Assembly: GCF_000069185.1 (NCBI RefSeq)
Contig: NC_010397.1
Span: 4,588,001-4,652,000, forward strand
Direction of reading: 5' to 3'
Source: Mycobacteroides abscessus ATCC 19977
GTDB lineage: Bacteria > Actinomycetota > Actinomycetes > Mycobacteriales > Mycobacteriaceae
DNA: 64,000 nt
Shown here: piece by piece, positions 43,089 through 52,487 of the stretch
How positions within the stretch are numbered: position 1 is the first letter of the stretch
How the letters are laid out: the number at the start of each line of letters is the position of its first letter
The notes under the pieces: generated by a model
Seen by the model: only the letters and a program-made list of their open reading frames with translations
Told to the model about the DNA's origin: nothing
Databases searched by the model: none
Position numbers and translations under genes: made by a program

Positions 43089-44795
43089 ATGACCGACGTA
43101 CAGATCGAATCCCCCGTCGACCAGGCACTGCAGGATTTGGCAGACGGCGAGAAAACTTGGGCCAAAACATCTTTGGCGGATCGACTGCGGCTGCTGGCGG
43201 ACACACGCCAGCGCGTGATCGACAACGCCCCGCAGTGGGTGCAGGCGGCAGCGTTCGACATCAAAAAGCTCGACCCGCAATCTCCGCTGGTCGGCGAGGA
43301 ATGGATCTCGGGCCCCTACGCCGTCGCGGGCGCCGTCGCCGCTCTCATCGCCAGCCTGGAGCAGCTCCAAGCCGGACACAGCCCGCTGCGCGATGCCAAG
43401 TTCGGTGTCACCCCCGGGGGCCGCACCACGGTCTCGGTATTGCCGCTCAACATCTTCGACAGCCTGTTGCTGTCCGGGTTCAGCGCCGAACTCTGGCTGC
43501 AGCCCGGCGTGGACCAGTCCGAGGCACTGCGCACCGCGGGTCTGGCGCAACGCGATCCCAGCCACACGCACGGAGTCGGCGCGGTGCTTGGTGCCGGAAA
43601 CATCACGTCGATCGCGCCGCTGGACACCCTGTACGAGTTGTTCGCCAACAACCGCGTGGTGGCGCTCAAGCTCAATCCCATCACCGATCCCCTGCTGCCC
43701 GTGTTCACCAAGGTCTTGCAGCCATTCATTGAAATCGGCGCGGTGCGAATCCTGACCGGCGGCGCCGACGTCGGCACTTACCTAGTGCACCACCAACTGG
43801 TCGACCACGTCCACATGACCGGCAGCTCGATCACCCATGACGCGATCGTCTTCGGCACCGGCGAGGAGGGTGCCCGGCGCAAGGCCGCCAACCAGCCCGT
43901 CCTGGACAAGGCCATCACCAGCGAACTGGGCGGCGTCTCACCGACCATCGTGGTACCCGGCAGATGGAGCTCGTCCGATATCGAGTTCCAGACCCGCCAC
44001 ATCGCCACCCAGCGCCTGCACAACAACGGCTACAACTGCATCGCTTCGCAGGTCGTAGTGATCTCGAAGGCGTGGCCGCAGCGTGAGGAATTCCTGGCCG
44101 CGCTGCGCAAAGCCGTCGACGAAGCACCGTCCCGTCCCGCCTACTACCCAGGTTCGGACGACCGGGTGGCCGGCGCACAGCAGTCCTATCCCGATGCCGA
44201 ACGCCACGGGCAAAACGGCGCACGAGTGCTCATTGTCGACCCACAGGACCGTACGGCGCTGCTGCGCACCGAATACTTCGGGCCTGTCCTCGGCGTCATC
44301 GAACTGGATTCCGACGGAGCCGAGTTCGTGCGGGAGGCCGCCCGGGTCGCCAACGACGAATTCGTCGGGACCCTCGGTGTCAACGTGCTCGCGCACCCCG
44401 ACACCATCAAGGCGCTGGGCTCGGAATTCGACACCCTGATCGAAGACCTGCGGTACGGCACCGTGGCTATCAACGCCTGGACCGGCGTGGGCTACCTGAC
44501 TCCCGCCGCTACCTGGGGCGCGTTCCCCGGCCATGTCATCAATGACGTACAGAGTGGAATCGGCGTGGTGCACAACGGCTTCCTGGTCGAGAAGCCGGAG
44601 CGCACCGTGGTGCGCGGGCCTTTCCGTCCTTTCCCCCGGTCCGTGGTGCACGGAGAATGGGCGCTGTCTCCCAAGCCGCCGTGGTTCGTGAGCAATGCCA
44701 CAGCGGCGAGCACCGGCGAACTGCTGGTCGATTTCGCCAGTAAGCCCAGCCTGCGGAAGGTGCCCCGGATCTTCATCTCCGCGCTACGGGGCTGA
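43089..44795 (+). CDS. Aldehyde dehydrogenase superfamily protein
   Basis: This is a 568-residue NAD(P)-dependent dehydrogenase. The Rossmann part (VGAVLGAGNITSIAPLDTLY), the catalytic Glu in SELGGVSPTIVVPG and the catalytic Cys in NNGYNCIASQVV are all present, so it looks active. It is longer than classical aldehyde dehydrogenases (about 490-500), with an N-terminal extension and altered C-terminal segment. Natural substrate unknown; the divergent TetR suggests it is induced by a small molecule. Confidence 0.85.
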   Translation: MTDVQIESPVDQALQDLADGEKTWAKTSLADRLRLLADTRQRVIDNAPQWVQAAAFDIKKLDPQSPLVGEEWISGPYAVAGAVAALIASLEQLQAGHSPLRDAKFGVTPGGRTTVSVLPLNIFDSLLLSGFSAELWLQPGVDQSEALRTAGLAQRDPSHTHGVGAVLGAGNITSIAPLDTLYELFANNRVVALKLNPITDPLLPVFTKVLQPFIEIGAVRILTGGADVGTYLVHHQLVDHVHMTGSSITHDAIVFGTGEEGARRKAANQPVLDKAITSELGGVSPTIVVPGRWSSSDIEFQTRHIATQRLHNNGYNCIASQVVVISKAWPQREEFLAALRKAVDEAPSRPAYYPGSDDRVAGAQQSYPDAERHGQNGARVLIVDPQDRTALLRTEYFGPVLGVIELDSDGAEFVREAARVANDEFVGTLGVNVLAHPDTIKALGSEFDTLIEDLRYGTVAINAWTGVGYLTPAATWGAFPGHVINDVQSGIGVVHNGFLVEKPERTVVRGPFRPFPRSVVHGEWALSPKPPWFVSNATAASTGELLVDFASKPSLRKVPRIFISALRG

Positions 44796-44832
44796 CGCGA
44801 ATCACCTTGTGCGCCACGGTCTCGATGCGGCG

Positions 44833-44838
44833 TAGTGT
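44833..44838 (+). promoter_or_regulatory. Leaderless -10 element of the O-methyltransferase gene
   Basis: TAGTGT lies six bases before ATG 44845. The same hexamer and spacing occur at the DUF3556 gene. Confidence 0.45.
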
Positions 44839-44844
44839 CGGGTC

Positions 44845-45489
44845 ATGGCCGACGCAGACACCCGCTGGATAAAGATCGACGACTACCTGGAGCGCACCGT
44901 CGCCACCGATGCTGCCGAGTTGAATCCCATTCGGCAGGCTCAGGAGGACGGTGGCCTACCGGATATCGCGGTATCGGCGACACAAGGCAAGTTCCTGTAT
45001 CTGCTGGCGACGATCGCCAAGGCCCGGCGCGTGCTGGAGATCGGAACTCTCGGCGGTTACAGCACCGCGTGGCTCGCCAAGGCGGTCGGTCCCGAGGGCG
45101 CGGTGGTGACCCTCGAGTTCGACCCCAAACACGCCGCCGTCGCGCAGGCCAGCCTGGTCGAGGCGGGCCTGGGCGACCGGGTTCGGGTTCTGGTGGGCGC
45201 CGCCCTGGAATCGCTGCCTGCCGTCGAGGGCCCGTTCGATCTGGTGTTCATCGACGCCGACAAGTCCAACAACCCGGGCTATCTGGACTGGGCACTGCGG
45301 CTCACCGAGCCGGGAGCAGTCATCGTGGTGGACAACGTCATTCGCTGGATCGGGGAAGAGGGCCCCAACGCCGAGGGCACCCGGGCCGCACTGGAGCGGC
45401 TAGGATCCGATCCCCGCCTTGATGCCACCGCGCTGCAGACCGTGGGCGTCAAGGGCTGGGACGGGCTGGCGATCGCCGTGGTGCGCTAA
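44845..45489 (+). CDS. SAM-dependent O-methyltransferase (catechol OMT type)
   Basis: This is a 214-residue class I methyltransferase. The SAM-binding motif I VLEIGTLGGYST and the metal-binding stretch FDLVFIDADKSNNPGYLDW with VVDNVIRWI match the small metal-dependent O-methyltransferases (Rv0187 position). Substrate unknown. The stop overlaps the convergent metallohydrolase stop. Confidence 0.9.
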   Translation: MADADTRWIKIDDYLERTVATDAAELNPIRQAQEDGGLPDIAVSATQGKFLYLLATIAKARRVLEIGTLGGYSTAWLAKAVGPEGAVVTLEFDPKHAAVAQASLVEAGLGDRVRVLVGAALESLPAVEGPFDLVFIDADKSNNPGYLDWALRLTEPGAVIVVDNVIRWIGEEGPNAEGTRAALERLGSDPRLDATALQTVGVKGWDGLAIAVVR

Positions 45490-45929
45490 CGCGCACCCTC
45501 GCGGGCGTAGACGGTTCGCAGCACGAATTCCACCTCCGGCCCCATTGCCAGTCCCGCTAGTTCGGGGTACAGGACGACAAAGTCGTGTCCGTGCGCCGGG
45601 CCGTCCTGCGGGCACAAGTGATGCGCCAACTCGTGCAGGATCACCAATTCGCGCATCGCCCAAGCACTTCCACTCCGGTCATCGGGGACGGCGATGGCCG
45701 CTCGGTCCCCGTCGCGCTCGTAGTGCGCCGCCGTCGCACCACGCCGGGCACGCACCGTGACGGGTCCGGCAGGCCACCTACCGTGCACGAGAGCCAGCAC
45801 ATCGTCGACGTAGCGCTGCACCGATGCGACCGACGCGAAGCGCGCCTCCGGCGGTAGCGTCAGCCGGGCGCCGAAGAAGTCGATGTCACGCCGACTGTGA
45901 CCGGCCGCCCGCTCGAAGATGGTGCGCAC
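45486..45929 (-). CDS. Zinc metallohydrolase-like protein (HELAHH)
   Basis: This is at least 147 residues with the zinc motif HELAHHLCP and a downstream His/Asp (GPAHGHDFVVLYPELAGL), placing it in the small metallohydrolase family found beside DUF2786 genes in mycobacteria (Rv0185 position). The GTG at 45929 is the first standard start. The frame stays open and looks coding for 21 more codons (SDQPRPRDAQRAKVYAAEEF) up to a CTG at 45992 that overlaps the DUF2786 stop (CTGA). The real start may be there. Confidence 0.8.
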   Translation of the reverse strand: MRTIFERAAGHSRRDIDFFGARLTLPPEARFASVASVQRYVDDVLALVHGRWPAGPVTVRARRGATAAHYERDGDRAAIAVPDDRSGSAWAMRELVILHELAHHLCPQDGPAHGHDFVVLYPELAGLAMGPEVEFVLRTVYAREGAR

Positions 45930-45988
45930 GAATTCCTCGGCCGCGTAGACCTTGGCGCGCTGTGCGTCCCGGGGACGCGGCTGGTCGC

Positions 45989-46741
45989 TCAGTTCTTGTC
46001 CAATGCTGCGCGGGCACCAGCCAACTCGGGGCTCGCGCCCAACCTGGCTCGCCGGCCGGCACGGTCACCGGCGCGCCGGGCATGCGACGAATAACCGGCT
46101 TGCGCGCTCACCGCGCGCCACCGGCCCCGCGCCGTCGAGGTGCCCTTATAAAAGTCGCGTAGCTCGATTTCCTTGTCGCGTAGTACCAGTTCGGTTCCGG
46201 TTCCCCGCTTCTCGGTCTTGACGGCCTCGGCTCGCGCCTCTTGACGGGCGTCGGTCAGCCGCTGCCCCACCCTGGTGCCGAACGCCAACTGGAAGTTCAG
46301 TCGGGCGGTAATCGTGGGAGTGGGGCGATGCGCCCCGGAACTGATATACGCGTCCGAAGCTCGGACCATCTGCACCACCAGACTCGCGTACAGCGCGTGC
46401 ACGGCATCGATGTCCTCAGCGAAGCCATAGGCGTAGACATAGGTGGAGTTCGAGGCGACATCGCAGGTGACATCGTTGGCGCCCGCTATGAGTGCGAACA
46501 GGTTGACGTAGGTGCGTAGGCCGCGGGTGCCCGCCTCGCCGATGGTGATGGTGCGCTGCGTGGGCCGCGCCTGGGCATCGCGTTTGGCCGAGTGCGCCCG
46601 CGCCACCGCCAGGTCGATCGACGTTGCGGTGGCGAGCCGCTGCGCCGCAGCCATGAAGGCCTCGGCCTCGTGCGTGTTGTCGGTGCCCTCGGCCTGACGG
46701 AGCAGGGCGGCGATCCGCGAGAGCTGCTTGTCCTCTGTCAC
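45989..46741 (-). CDS. DUF2786 protein
   Basis: This is a 250-residue DUF2786-family protein (Rv0184 position) of unknown function. The family domain is at the start (DKQLSRIAALLRQAEGTDN... EAEAFMAAAQRLATATSID). The C-terminus is basic (GRWRAVSAQAGYSSHARRAG). GTG 46741 is chosen because TAACCT lies seven bases upstream; the open frame extends to 46819, but that part would overlap a hairpin. Coupled to the metallohydrolase gene. Confidence 0.83.
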   Translation of the reverse strand: MTEDKQLSRIAALLRQAEGTDNTHEAEAFMAAAQRLATATSIDLAVARAHSAKRDAQARPTQRTITIGEAGTRGLRTYVNLFALIAGANDVTCDVASNSTYVYAYGFAEDIDAVHALYASLVVQMVRASDAYISSGAHRPTPTITARLNFQLAFGTRVGQRLTDARQEARAEAVKTEKRGTGTELVLRDKEIELRDFYKGTSTARGRWRAVSAQAGYSSHARRAGDRAGRRARLGASPELAGARAALDKN

Positions 46742-46748
46742 GAAGGCC

Positions 46749-46754
46749 AGGTTA
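46749..46754 (-). promoter_or_regulatory. Leaderless -10 element of the DUF2786 gene
   Basis: TAACCT on the minus strand, seven bases before GTG 46741. Confidence 0.5.
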
Positions 46755-46771
46755 GGCGAGACCAGCGACAT

Positions 46772-46838
46772 GGCGCCGACACGCCGTCTATTGACGCGTT
46801 CGTCGAGCAATCGGCGCAAAACACGGCGTGTCGGTGCC
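46772..46838 (-). repeat. 3'-UTR hairpin with 35-base loop (copy 2)
   Basis: The 16-base arms pair in 15 positions. They contain CCGACACGCCG, also found in the copy at 57591. The loop is exactly 35 bases. On the transcript strand it starts eight bases after the lipase stop at 46847. The loop begins GTTTTGCGC, close to GTTGTGCGC in copy 3. Confidence 0.65.
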
Positions 46839-46846
46839 AGGGATGC

Positions 46847-47746
<900 letters not shown>

Positions 47747-47750
47747 TCAA

Positions 47751-47766
47751 CTAGAACACGTTCTAG
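47751..47766. promoter_or_regulatory. KstR-type operator
   Basis: CTAGAACACGTTCTAG is a perfect palindrome matching the KstR consensus TnnAACnnGTTnnA, which controls cholesterol catabolism genes in mycobacteria. It overlaps the DUF3556 -10 element and sits upstream of the divergent lipase. Confidence 0.75.
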
Positions 47767-47769
47767 TGT
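47764..47769 (+). promoter_or_regulatory. Leaderless -10 element of the DUF3556 gene
   Basis: TAGTGT overlaps the last three bases of the KstR palindrome and is six bases before ATG 47776, so KstR binding should block it. Confidence 0.5.
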
Positions 47770-47775
47770 GTGCGC

Positions 47776-49461
47776 ATGGGATTCCTCAAGCCCACGCTGC
47801 CCGTCGTCGATGTCGCCGACTGGGGCAAGGGCACTCGCGCCGAGAAGATCCGTCCGATGGCCCGGCACTGGGCGGAGGTGGGCTTTGGCACGCCCGTGGC
47901 CCTGCACCTGTTCTATGTGCTGAAGATCGCCCTCTACATCCTCGGCGGCTGGTTGTTCGCCATGGTGACGACCGAAGGAATCGACCGATGGACTGATTTT
48001 TCCCTGCCCATCGTGTTCCAGAAGGTCGTGCTCTACACCATGCTGTTCGAGGTCGTCGGCCTGGGCTGCGGGTTCGGCCCACTCAACAACAGGTTCTTCC
48101 CTCCTCTGGGCTCGATCTTGTATTGGCTGCGCCCCAACACCATTCGACTACCTCCGTGGCCGCGTATCCCGCTCACCAAGGGCTCGGCGCGCACTGCGGT
48201 CGATATCGCGCTCTACGCCGCCTTCCTGGGCATGGTCTTGGTCGCGCTGTTGTCACAGCCCACCGCCGCCGGGCTGCTACCCACCTGGCAGACGGCGGCC
48301 ATCCTCGGGCTGCTGGTCATCACCGGCCTGCGTGACAAGGTGATCTTCCTGGCGGCCCGGGGCGAGGTGTACGGCGCGCTCACCGTCGCTTTCCTGTTCA
48401 CCGGGGCCGACATGATCATGGCTGCCAAGCTCATCTTCATGGTCATCTGGATCGGTGCGGCAACCTCGAAGCTCAACCGCCACTTCCCCTTTGTCATCTC
48501 CACCATGATGTCCAACAACCCGCTCATCCGTGCGCGACGGCTCAAGCGTGCGTTCTTCGAGAAGTTCCCCGACGATCTGCGGCCGGGACGGTTGTCCCGC
48601 GTCGTCGCGCACGTGAGCACCGCGGTCGAGGGACTGGTTCCCTTCGCACTGTTCTTCAGCCACGGCGGCTGGGTCACCACCGTCGCCGCCGGCGTCATGG
48701 TGTGCTTTCACCTAGGCATCCTGACCGCCATCCCGATGGGGGTACCGCTGGAATGGAACGTCTTCATGATCTTCGGTGTGCTGGCGCTGTTCGTCTCGCA
48801 CGCGAACGTCGGCCTCAGCGATATGCAACACCCGGCACCGGTGCTGTTGTTGTTGGCTGTCAGCGCCGGTGTGGTGGCAACCGGAAACTTGTTGCCCCGC
48901 AAGGTTTCCTTCCTGCCCGGTATGCGCTACTACGCGGGCAACTGGGACACCACGCTGTGGTGCATCAAACCGTCGGCCAGCGCGAAGATCGAGAAGGGCA
49001 TCGTCGCCATCGCGAGCATGCCGCAGGCACAGATGGAGCGCTACTACGGCAGTAAAGACGCAGCACAGATCTATATGTACATCGGCTACGCGTTCCGGGC
49101 CATGAACACGCACGGACGCGCCATGTTCACGCTGGCGCACCGGGCGATGGCCGGCCAGGACGAAAGCGAGTACGTCATCACCGACGGCGAGCGCATCTGC
49201 AGCACCGCCATCGGCTGGAACTTCGGTGACGGTCACATGCACAACGAGCAGCTCATCGCCGCGATGCAGGAGCGCTGCCACTTCGAACCGGGTGAGGTTC
49301 GCATCGTGTTACTCGACGCCCAGCCCATCCATCGACAGACCCAGCGATACCGGCTTGTCGACGCTGCCACCGGCGAATTCGAAAGCGGCTACGTGCGTGT
49401 GGCCGACATGGTCAACCGTCAACCCTGGGACGACGAGCTGCCCGTGCAGGTAAACAGCTGA
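47776..49461 (+). CDS. DUF3556 transmembrane protein
   Basis: This is a 561-residue membrane protein of the DUF3556 family, with about nine helices between residues 40 and 370 and a soluble C-terminal domain (TLWCIKPSASAKIEKGIVAI; ITDGERICSTAIGWNFGDGH). Function unknown. The KstR box over its promoter suggests a role in sterol or lipid use. ATG 47776 is preferred to GTG 47770 on leaderless spacing. Confidence 0.85.
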   Translation: MGFLKPTLPVVDVADWGKGTRAEKIRPMARHWAEVGFGTPVALHLFYVLKIALYILGGWLFAMVTTEGIDRWTDFSLPIVFQKVVLYTMLFEVVGLGCGFGPLNNRFFPPLGSILYWLRPNTIRLPPWPRIPLTKGSARTAVDIALYAAFLGMVLVALLSQPTAAGLLPTWQTAAILGLLVITGLRDKVIFLAARGEVYGALTVAFLFTGADMIMAAKLIFMVIWIGAATSKLNRHFPFVISTMMSNNPLIRARRLKRAFFEKFPDDLRPGRLSRVVAHVSTAVEGLVPFALFFSHGGWVTTVAAGVMVCFHLGILTAIPMGVPLEWNVFMIFGVLALFVSHANVGLSDMQHPAPVLLLLAVSAGVVATGNLLPRKVSFLPGMRYYAGNWDTTLWCIKPSASAKIEKGIVAIASMPQAQMERYYGSKDAAQIYMYIGYAFRAMNTHGRAMFTLAHRAMAGQDESEYVITDGERICSTAIGWNFGDGHMHNEQLIAAMQERCHFEPGEVRIVLLDAQPIHRQTQRYRLVDAATGEFESGYVRVADMVNRQPWDDELPVQVNS

Positions 49462-49481
49462 CATTTGTCACAGGCCACGAC

Positions 49482-49487
49482 TATTCT
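49482..49487 (+). promoter_or_regulatory. Leaderless -10 element of sigG
   Basis: TATTCT, seven bases before GTG 49495. This favours GTG 49495 over the TTG at 49465. Confidence 0.5.
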
Positions 49488-49494
49488 CGCGCCC

Positions 49495-50460
49495 GTGACG
49501 GCACACGCCATCGAGGATGAGTTTCTTTCTCACACCGAACAATATCGGCGTGAGATTCTGGCCCATTGCTATCGGATGACGGGTTCCATCCATGACGCCG
49601 AGGATCTGGTGCAGGAGACCTACCTGCGCGGATGGAAGGCCTACGCACGGTTCGAGGGAAAGTCGTCGGTGCGCACCTGGCTGTACCGGATCGCCACCAA
49701 TACCTGTCTGACGGCGTTGGAGGGCAAGCAGCGCCGGCCGCTGCCGACGGGACTGGGTGCCCCGAGCGCCGACCCGCTCGATGAATTGGACGAGCGCAGC
49801 GAGATCCCGTGGCTCGAGCCGCTGCCGGACGACGCCACCGATCCCGCCAGCATCGTGGGCGCACGGGAGTCAGTGCGCTTGGCGTTTGTGGCGGCGTTGC
49901 AGCACCTTCCCGCCAAGCAGCGCGCGGTACTGGTGCTGCGCGAGGTACTGCAGTGGAAGGCCCAGGAGGTCGCCGAGGCCATCGGCTCCACCACCGCAGC
50001 GGTGAACAGCCTGCTGCAGCGCGCCCGCGCGCAACTGCACGAGGTGTCGCCCCACGAAGAAACCCTGCTGGAGCCCGAGGACCCGATGCTGCGCGAGCAG
50101 CTGCGTCAGTACATCAACGCCTTCGAGCGCTACGACGTCGAAGCCATCGCCAAAATGTTTACCACCGAGGCTATTTGGGAGATGCCGCCGTTTACCGGTT
50201 GGTACCAGGGCGGGCCGAGCATCGCCGCACTCATCAAGGAGCAATGCCCCGCCGAGCATGCCGGCGACATGCGTCTTGTCGAGACGTCCGCCAACGGTCA
50301 ACCGGCCATCGGCCTCTACATGCGCGAGGGCGACGGAGTGCACCGGCCATTCCAGATGCACGTCCTGGACGTCACCCAGGACGGCGTGGCACATGTGGTG
50401 TGCTTCTTCGATATCTCGTTGTTCGAGAAGTTCGGTCTCCCTGCCGAACTCACCGACTAA
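49495..50460 (+). CDS. sigG: ECF-type sigma factor SigG
   Basis: This is a 321-residue extracytoplasmic-function sigma factor. Region 2 (HCYRMTGSIHDAEDLVQETY) and region 4 (ALQHLPAKQRAVLVLREVLQ, then WKAQEVAEAIGSTTAAVNSL) are clear. A C-terminal SnoaL-like domain of about 130 residues follows (QYINAFERYDVEAIAKMFTT), as in the ECF41/SigG/SigJ groups where it controls activity. Order beside the lipase gene matches Rv0182c. No anti-sigma gene is adjacent. The stop overlaps that of the convergent M1 peptidase. Confidence 0.9.
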   Translation: MTAHAIEDEFLSHTEQYRREILAHCYRMTGSIHDAEDLVQETYLRGWKAYARFEGKSSVRTWLYRIATNTCLTALEGKQRRPLPTGLGAPSADPLDELDERSEIPWLEPLPDDATDPASIVGARESVRLAFVAALQHLPAKQRAVLVLREVLQWKAQEVAEAIGSTTAAVNSLLQRARAQLHEVSPHEETLLEPEDPMLREQLRQYINAFERYDVEAIAKMFTTEAIWEMPPFTGWYQGGPSIAALIKEQCPAEHAGDMRLVETSANGQPAIGLYMREGDGVHRPFQMHVLDVTQDGVAHVVCFFDISLFEKFGLPAELTD

Positions 50461-51941
50461 CGCTGAGCCAGGCTCCCCGGGAAGAGGTACCGGTCCTCGG
50501 GTCGGGTCACACTGTGGAACCAGGCGGTGAAGAACCCCGACAGATCCTTGCCGGTCACCTTCTGCACATACGCCTCGAACTGCGGCCAGGTCGCGTTGCC
50601 CCACTTGTGCACGGACGGCCAGGAACGCAGGATCTCCAGAAACGCCTTATCCCCGATGGTGCGCCGCAGCGCATGCAGAGCCAGCGGTCCCTTGCCGTAG
50701 ACCCCCAACGGGTTGAACACCTCATCCGCTGAGCATTCCGCACCCCCCGGGCACATGTCGTAGAGCAGGTTTCCCCACACCTTATCGTCATCCCAGATCT
50801 TCTCGACGGTCTCGCGATAGTGCTTGTCGATCGACTTGCCTTCCTTTTCCTCTGACCACATCCATGGCAGATAGGAAGCGAAGCACTCATTGAGGCAGAT
50901 GTCCCGCCACTGCTCAACCGACACCACATCGCCGTACCACTCGTGAGTGTTCTCGTGCACCACCACCGCAAGCCGCTTGTCGTCCTCGACATCCCGGCTG
51001 AACGTGTAGTAGGGACGTGTCTGAGTTTCCAAGGCGCTGAACGCGATGTCCTCACGGATGGGATCGGCGAAGATGCCGCCGGCGGCCACGTGCGGGTACG
51101 TGCCAAGCTTGGATTCCAGGAAGGTCAGAATCTCGGGCAACCGCGCCTCGGCGTTGCCGGAGCCGGCGTCGGGCGCGAACGCGCTCACCACGGGCGTGCC
51201 GCTGGGCAGTGTGGACCGGAACACCGAGAAGTGGTCCACTGCGAACGGAACCAGGTACATAGCAACGGGATTCGGCTCATTCCAGGTCTTGGTGGTCCAT
51301 CCGCCCGACTCGACGGATTTCCCTTCCCTGCCGCCACCGACCGCCACCCAGGAGGACGGCACCGTCGCGGTGAGTGTGAACGGGGCCTTGTTCACCGGAG
51401 TGTTGTTGGAGGGATACCAGTTCTCGGCACCATCGGGCTCTCCGCCCTTCGCGTAGCCGCCGCTGGTACTGCGCACCCAACCGGGTAGCGCACCGAGACC
51501 GCGCTTCTGTGCCTCCTGCTGCTCGTTGAACGTATAGGTGACCGTGGTGCGGAAGGAGCTCCCGGCGCGGATGCCCTTTTCCGGGATGACGGTCATTTCG
51601 TGCTCACCGCTGAACTCGGTGGCGGCGTCCCGGCCATTCACCGAAGCCGTCACGGTTCCCAAGTCCGAGAAGTCCAGGTTGAAGCGCGACAGGTTCTGGG
51701 TGGCCGTGGCACTGATCACCATGGTGCCGTTGACGTCTGTGGTCTCCGGATCCAGTCGCAGCGTCAGGTCGTACTGGGTGACGCGGTAGCCACCGTTGCC
51801 GTCTTGCGGGAAGTAGCTGTCGATGCCGTTGGGCGAACCGGGCGTGAAGACGTCGGTTGCGTAGGCAGGCGCCGCCAGGGCGCCGCCACCGAGCAGCAGC
51901 ACCGCGACTGCGGCGGGTACCGCGAGAATCCTGTGTGTCAT
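50457..51941 (-). CDS. Secreted M1-family metallopeptidase
   Basis: This is a 494-residue exported protein with a Sec signal (residues 1-28, cleaving near AYATDV). The gluzincin site is H329-E330-x-x-H333, then 18 residues, then E352 (HENTHEWYGD and LNECFASY), so zinc binding is intact. The exopeptidase motif, GxMEN in aminopeptidases, reads SALETQ here, and LNEGFA is changed to LNECFA. It is about 490 residues, shorter than four-domain enzymes, like compact secreted actinobacterial M1 peptidases. The ribosome site lies inside an inverted repeat. Confidence 0.88.
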   Translation of the reverse strand: MTHRILAVPAAVAVLLLGGGALAAPAYATDVFTPGSPNGIDSYFPQDGNGGYRVTQYDLTLRLDPETTDVNGTMVISATATQNLSRFNLDFSDLGTVTASVNGRDAATEFSGEHEMTVIPEKGIRAGSSFRTTVTYTFNEQQEAQKRGLGALPGWVRSTSGGYAKGGEPDGAENWYPSNNTPVNKAPFTLTATVPSSWVAVGGGREGKSVESGGWTTKTWNEPNPVAMYLVPFAVDHFSVFRSTLPSGTPVVSAFAPDAGSGNAEARLPEILTFLESKLGTYPHVAAGGIFADPIREDIAFSALETQTRPYYTFSRDVEDDKRLAVVVHENTHEWYGDVVSVEQWRDICLNECFASYLPWMWSEEKEGKSIDKHYRETVEKIWDDDKVWGNLLYDMCPGGAECSADEVFNPLGVYGKGPLALHALRRTIGDKAFLEILRSWPSVHKWGNATWPQFEAYVQKVTGKDLSGFFTAWFHSVTRPEDRYLFPGSLAQR

Positions 51942-51946
51942 GTGAA

Positions 51947-51996
51947 CCTTACGTAGAGCGAGCCGGTCTGACTCCAGTTGAAGACTCTACGTAAGG
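51947..51996 (-). promoter_or_regulatory. 12-bp inverted repeat overlapping the M1 peptidase ribosome site
   Basis: Perfect arms CCTTACGTAGAG (51947-51958) and CTCTACGTAAGG (51985-51996) are separated by 26 bases. On the minus strand the arm nearest the ATG (51941) contains the AAGG that would be the ribosome site, so an mRNA hairpin would hide it. As DNA, the arms could instead bind a repressor. Confidence 0.55.
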
Positions 51997-52015
51997 CAGC
52001 ACCAATCGTGCGTAG

Positions 52016-52417
52016 CTACTGCAGGTGAGCCGGGTCCATCCAGCTGACCTCCCACACATGACCGTCCAGGTCGCGGAACGAACGCCCGTACATGAAGCCA
52101 AGCTCCTGGGCCGGCATCCAATCCACACCACCGGCGGCCAGCGCCGCATCCACCAACTCGTCTACCCCTGCCCGACTGTCGGCCGAAACACACAGCAGCA
52201 CTTCGCGACTCTTTGACGTGTCGGCGATGTCGTCGGCGATGAACCCGCGGAACCGGTCATGCTCCAGCATCATCACCCAACTCTGCTCGTTGACAGCCAT
52301 ACAGAGGGTGTTCTCGTCACAGAACTGGTCATTGAAGGAGAATCCCAGGTGATCGAAGAATTTGCGGCTGGCCGCGGCGTTGGCGATGGGGATGTTGACG
52401 AACAGCATGCGAGACAT
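52016..52417 (-). CDS. VOC (glyoxalase/bleomycin-resistance fold) protein
   Basis: This is a 133-residue vicinal-oxygen-chelate protein (MSRMLFVNIPIANAAASRKF; YGRSFRDLDGHVWEVSWMDP). It is single-domain, with Glu at the conserved end position (WEVSW). Similar to lactoylglutathione-lyase-like proteins of unknown substrate. The start has GAGGAG upstream. Confidence 0.88.
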   Translation of the reverse strand: MSRMLFVNIPIANAAASRKFFDHLGFSFNDQFCDENTLCMAVNEQSWVMMLEHDRFRGFIADDIADTSKSREVLLCVSADSRAGVDELVDAALAAGGVDWMPAQELGFMYGRSFRDLDGHVWEVSWMDPAHLQ

Positions 52418-52487
52418 CGGATCTCCTCGGTGTGGGACGGCGGCATTTCCTCCGTTCACCTATACCGACAATCTCGCGCCCCCAAAC

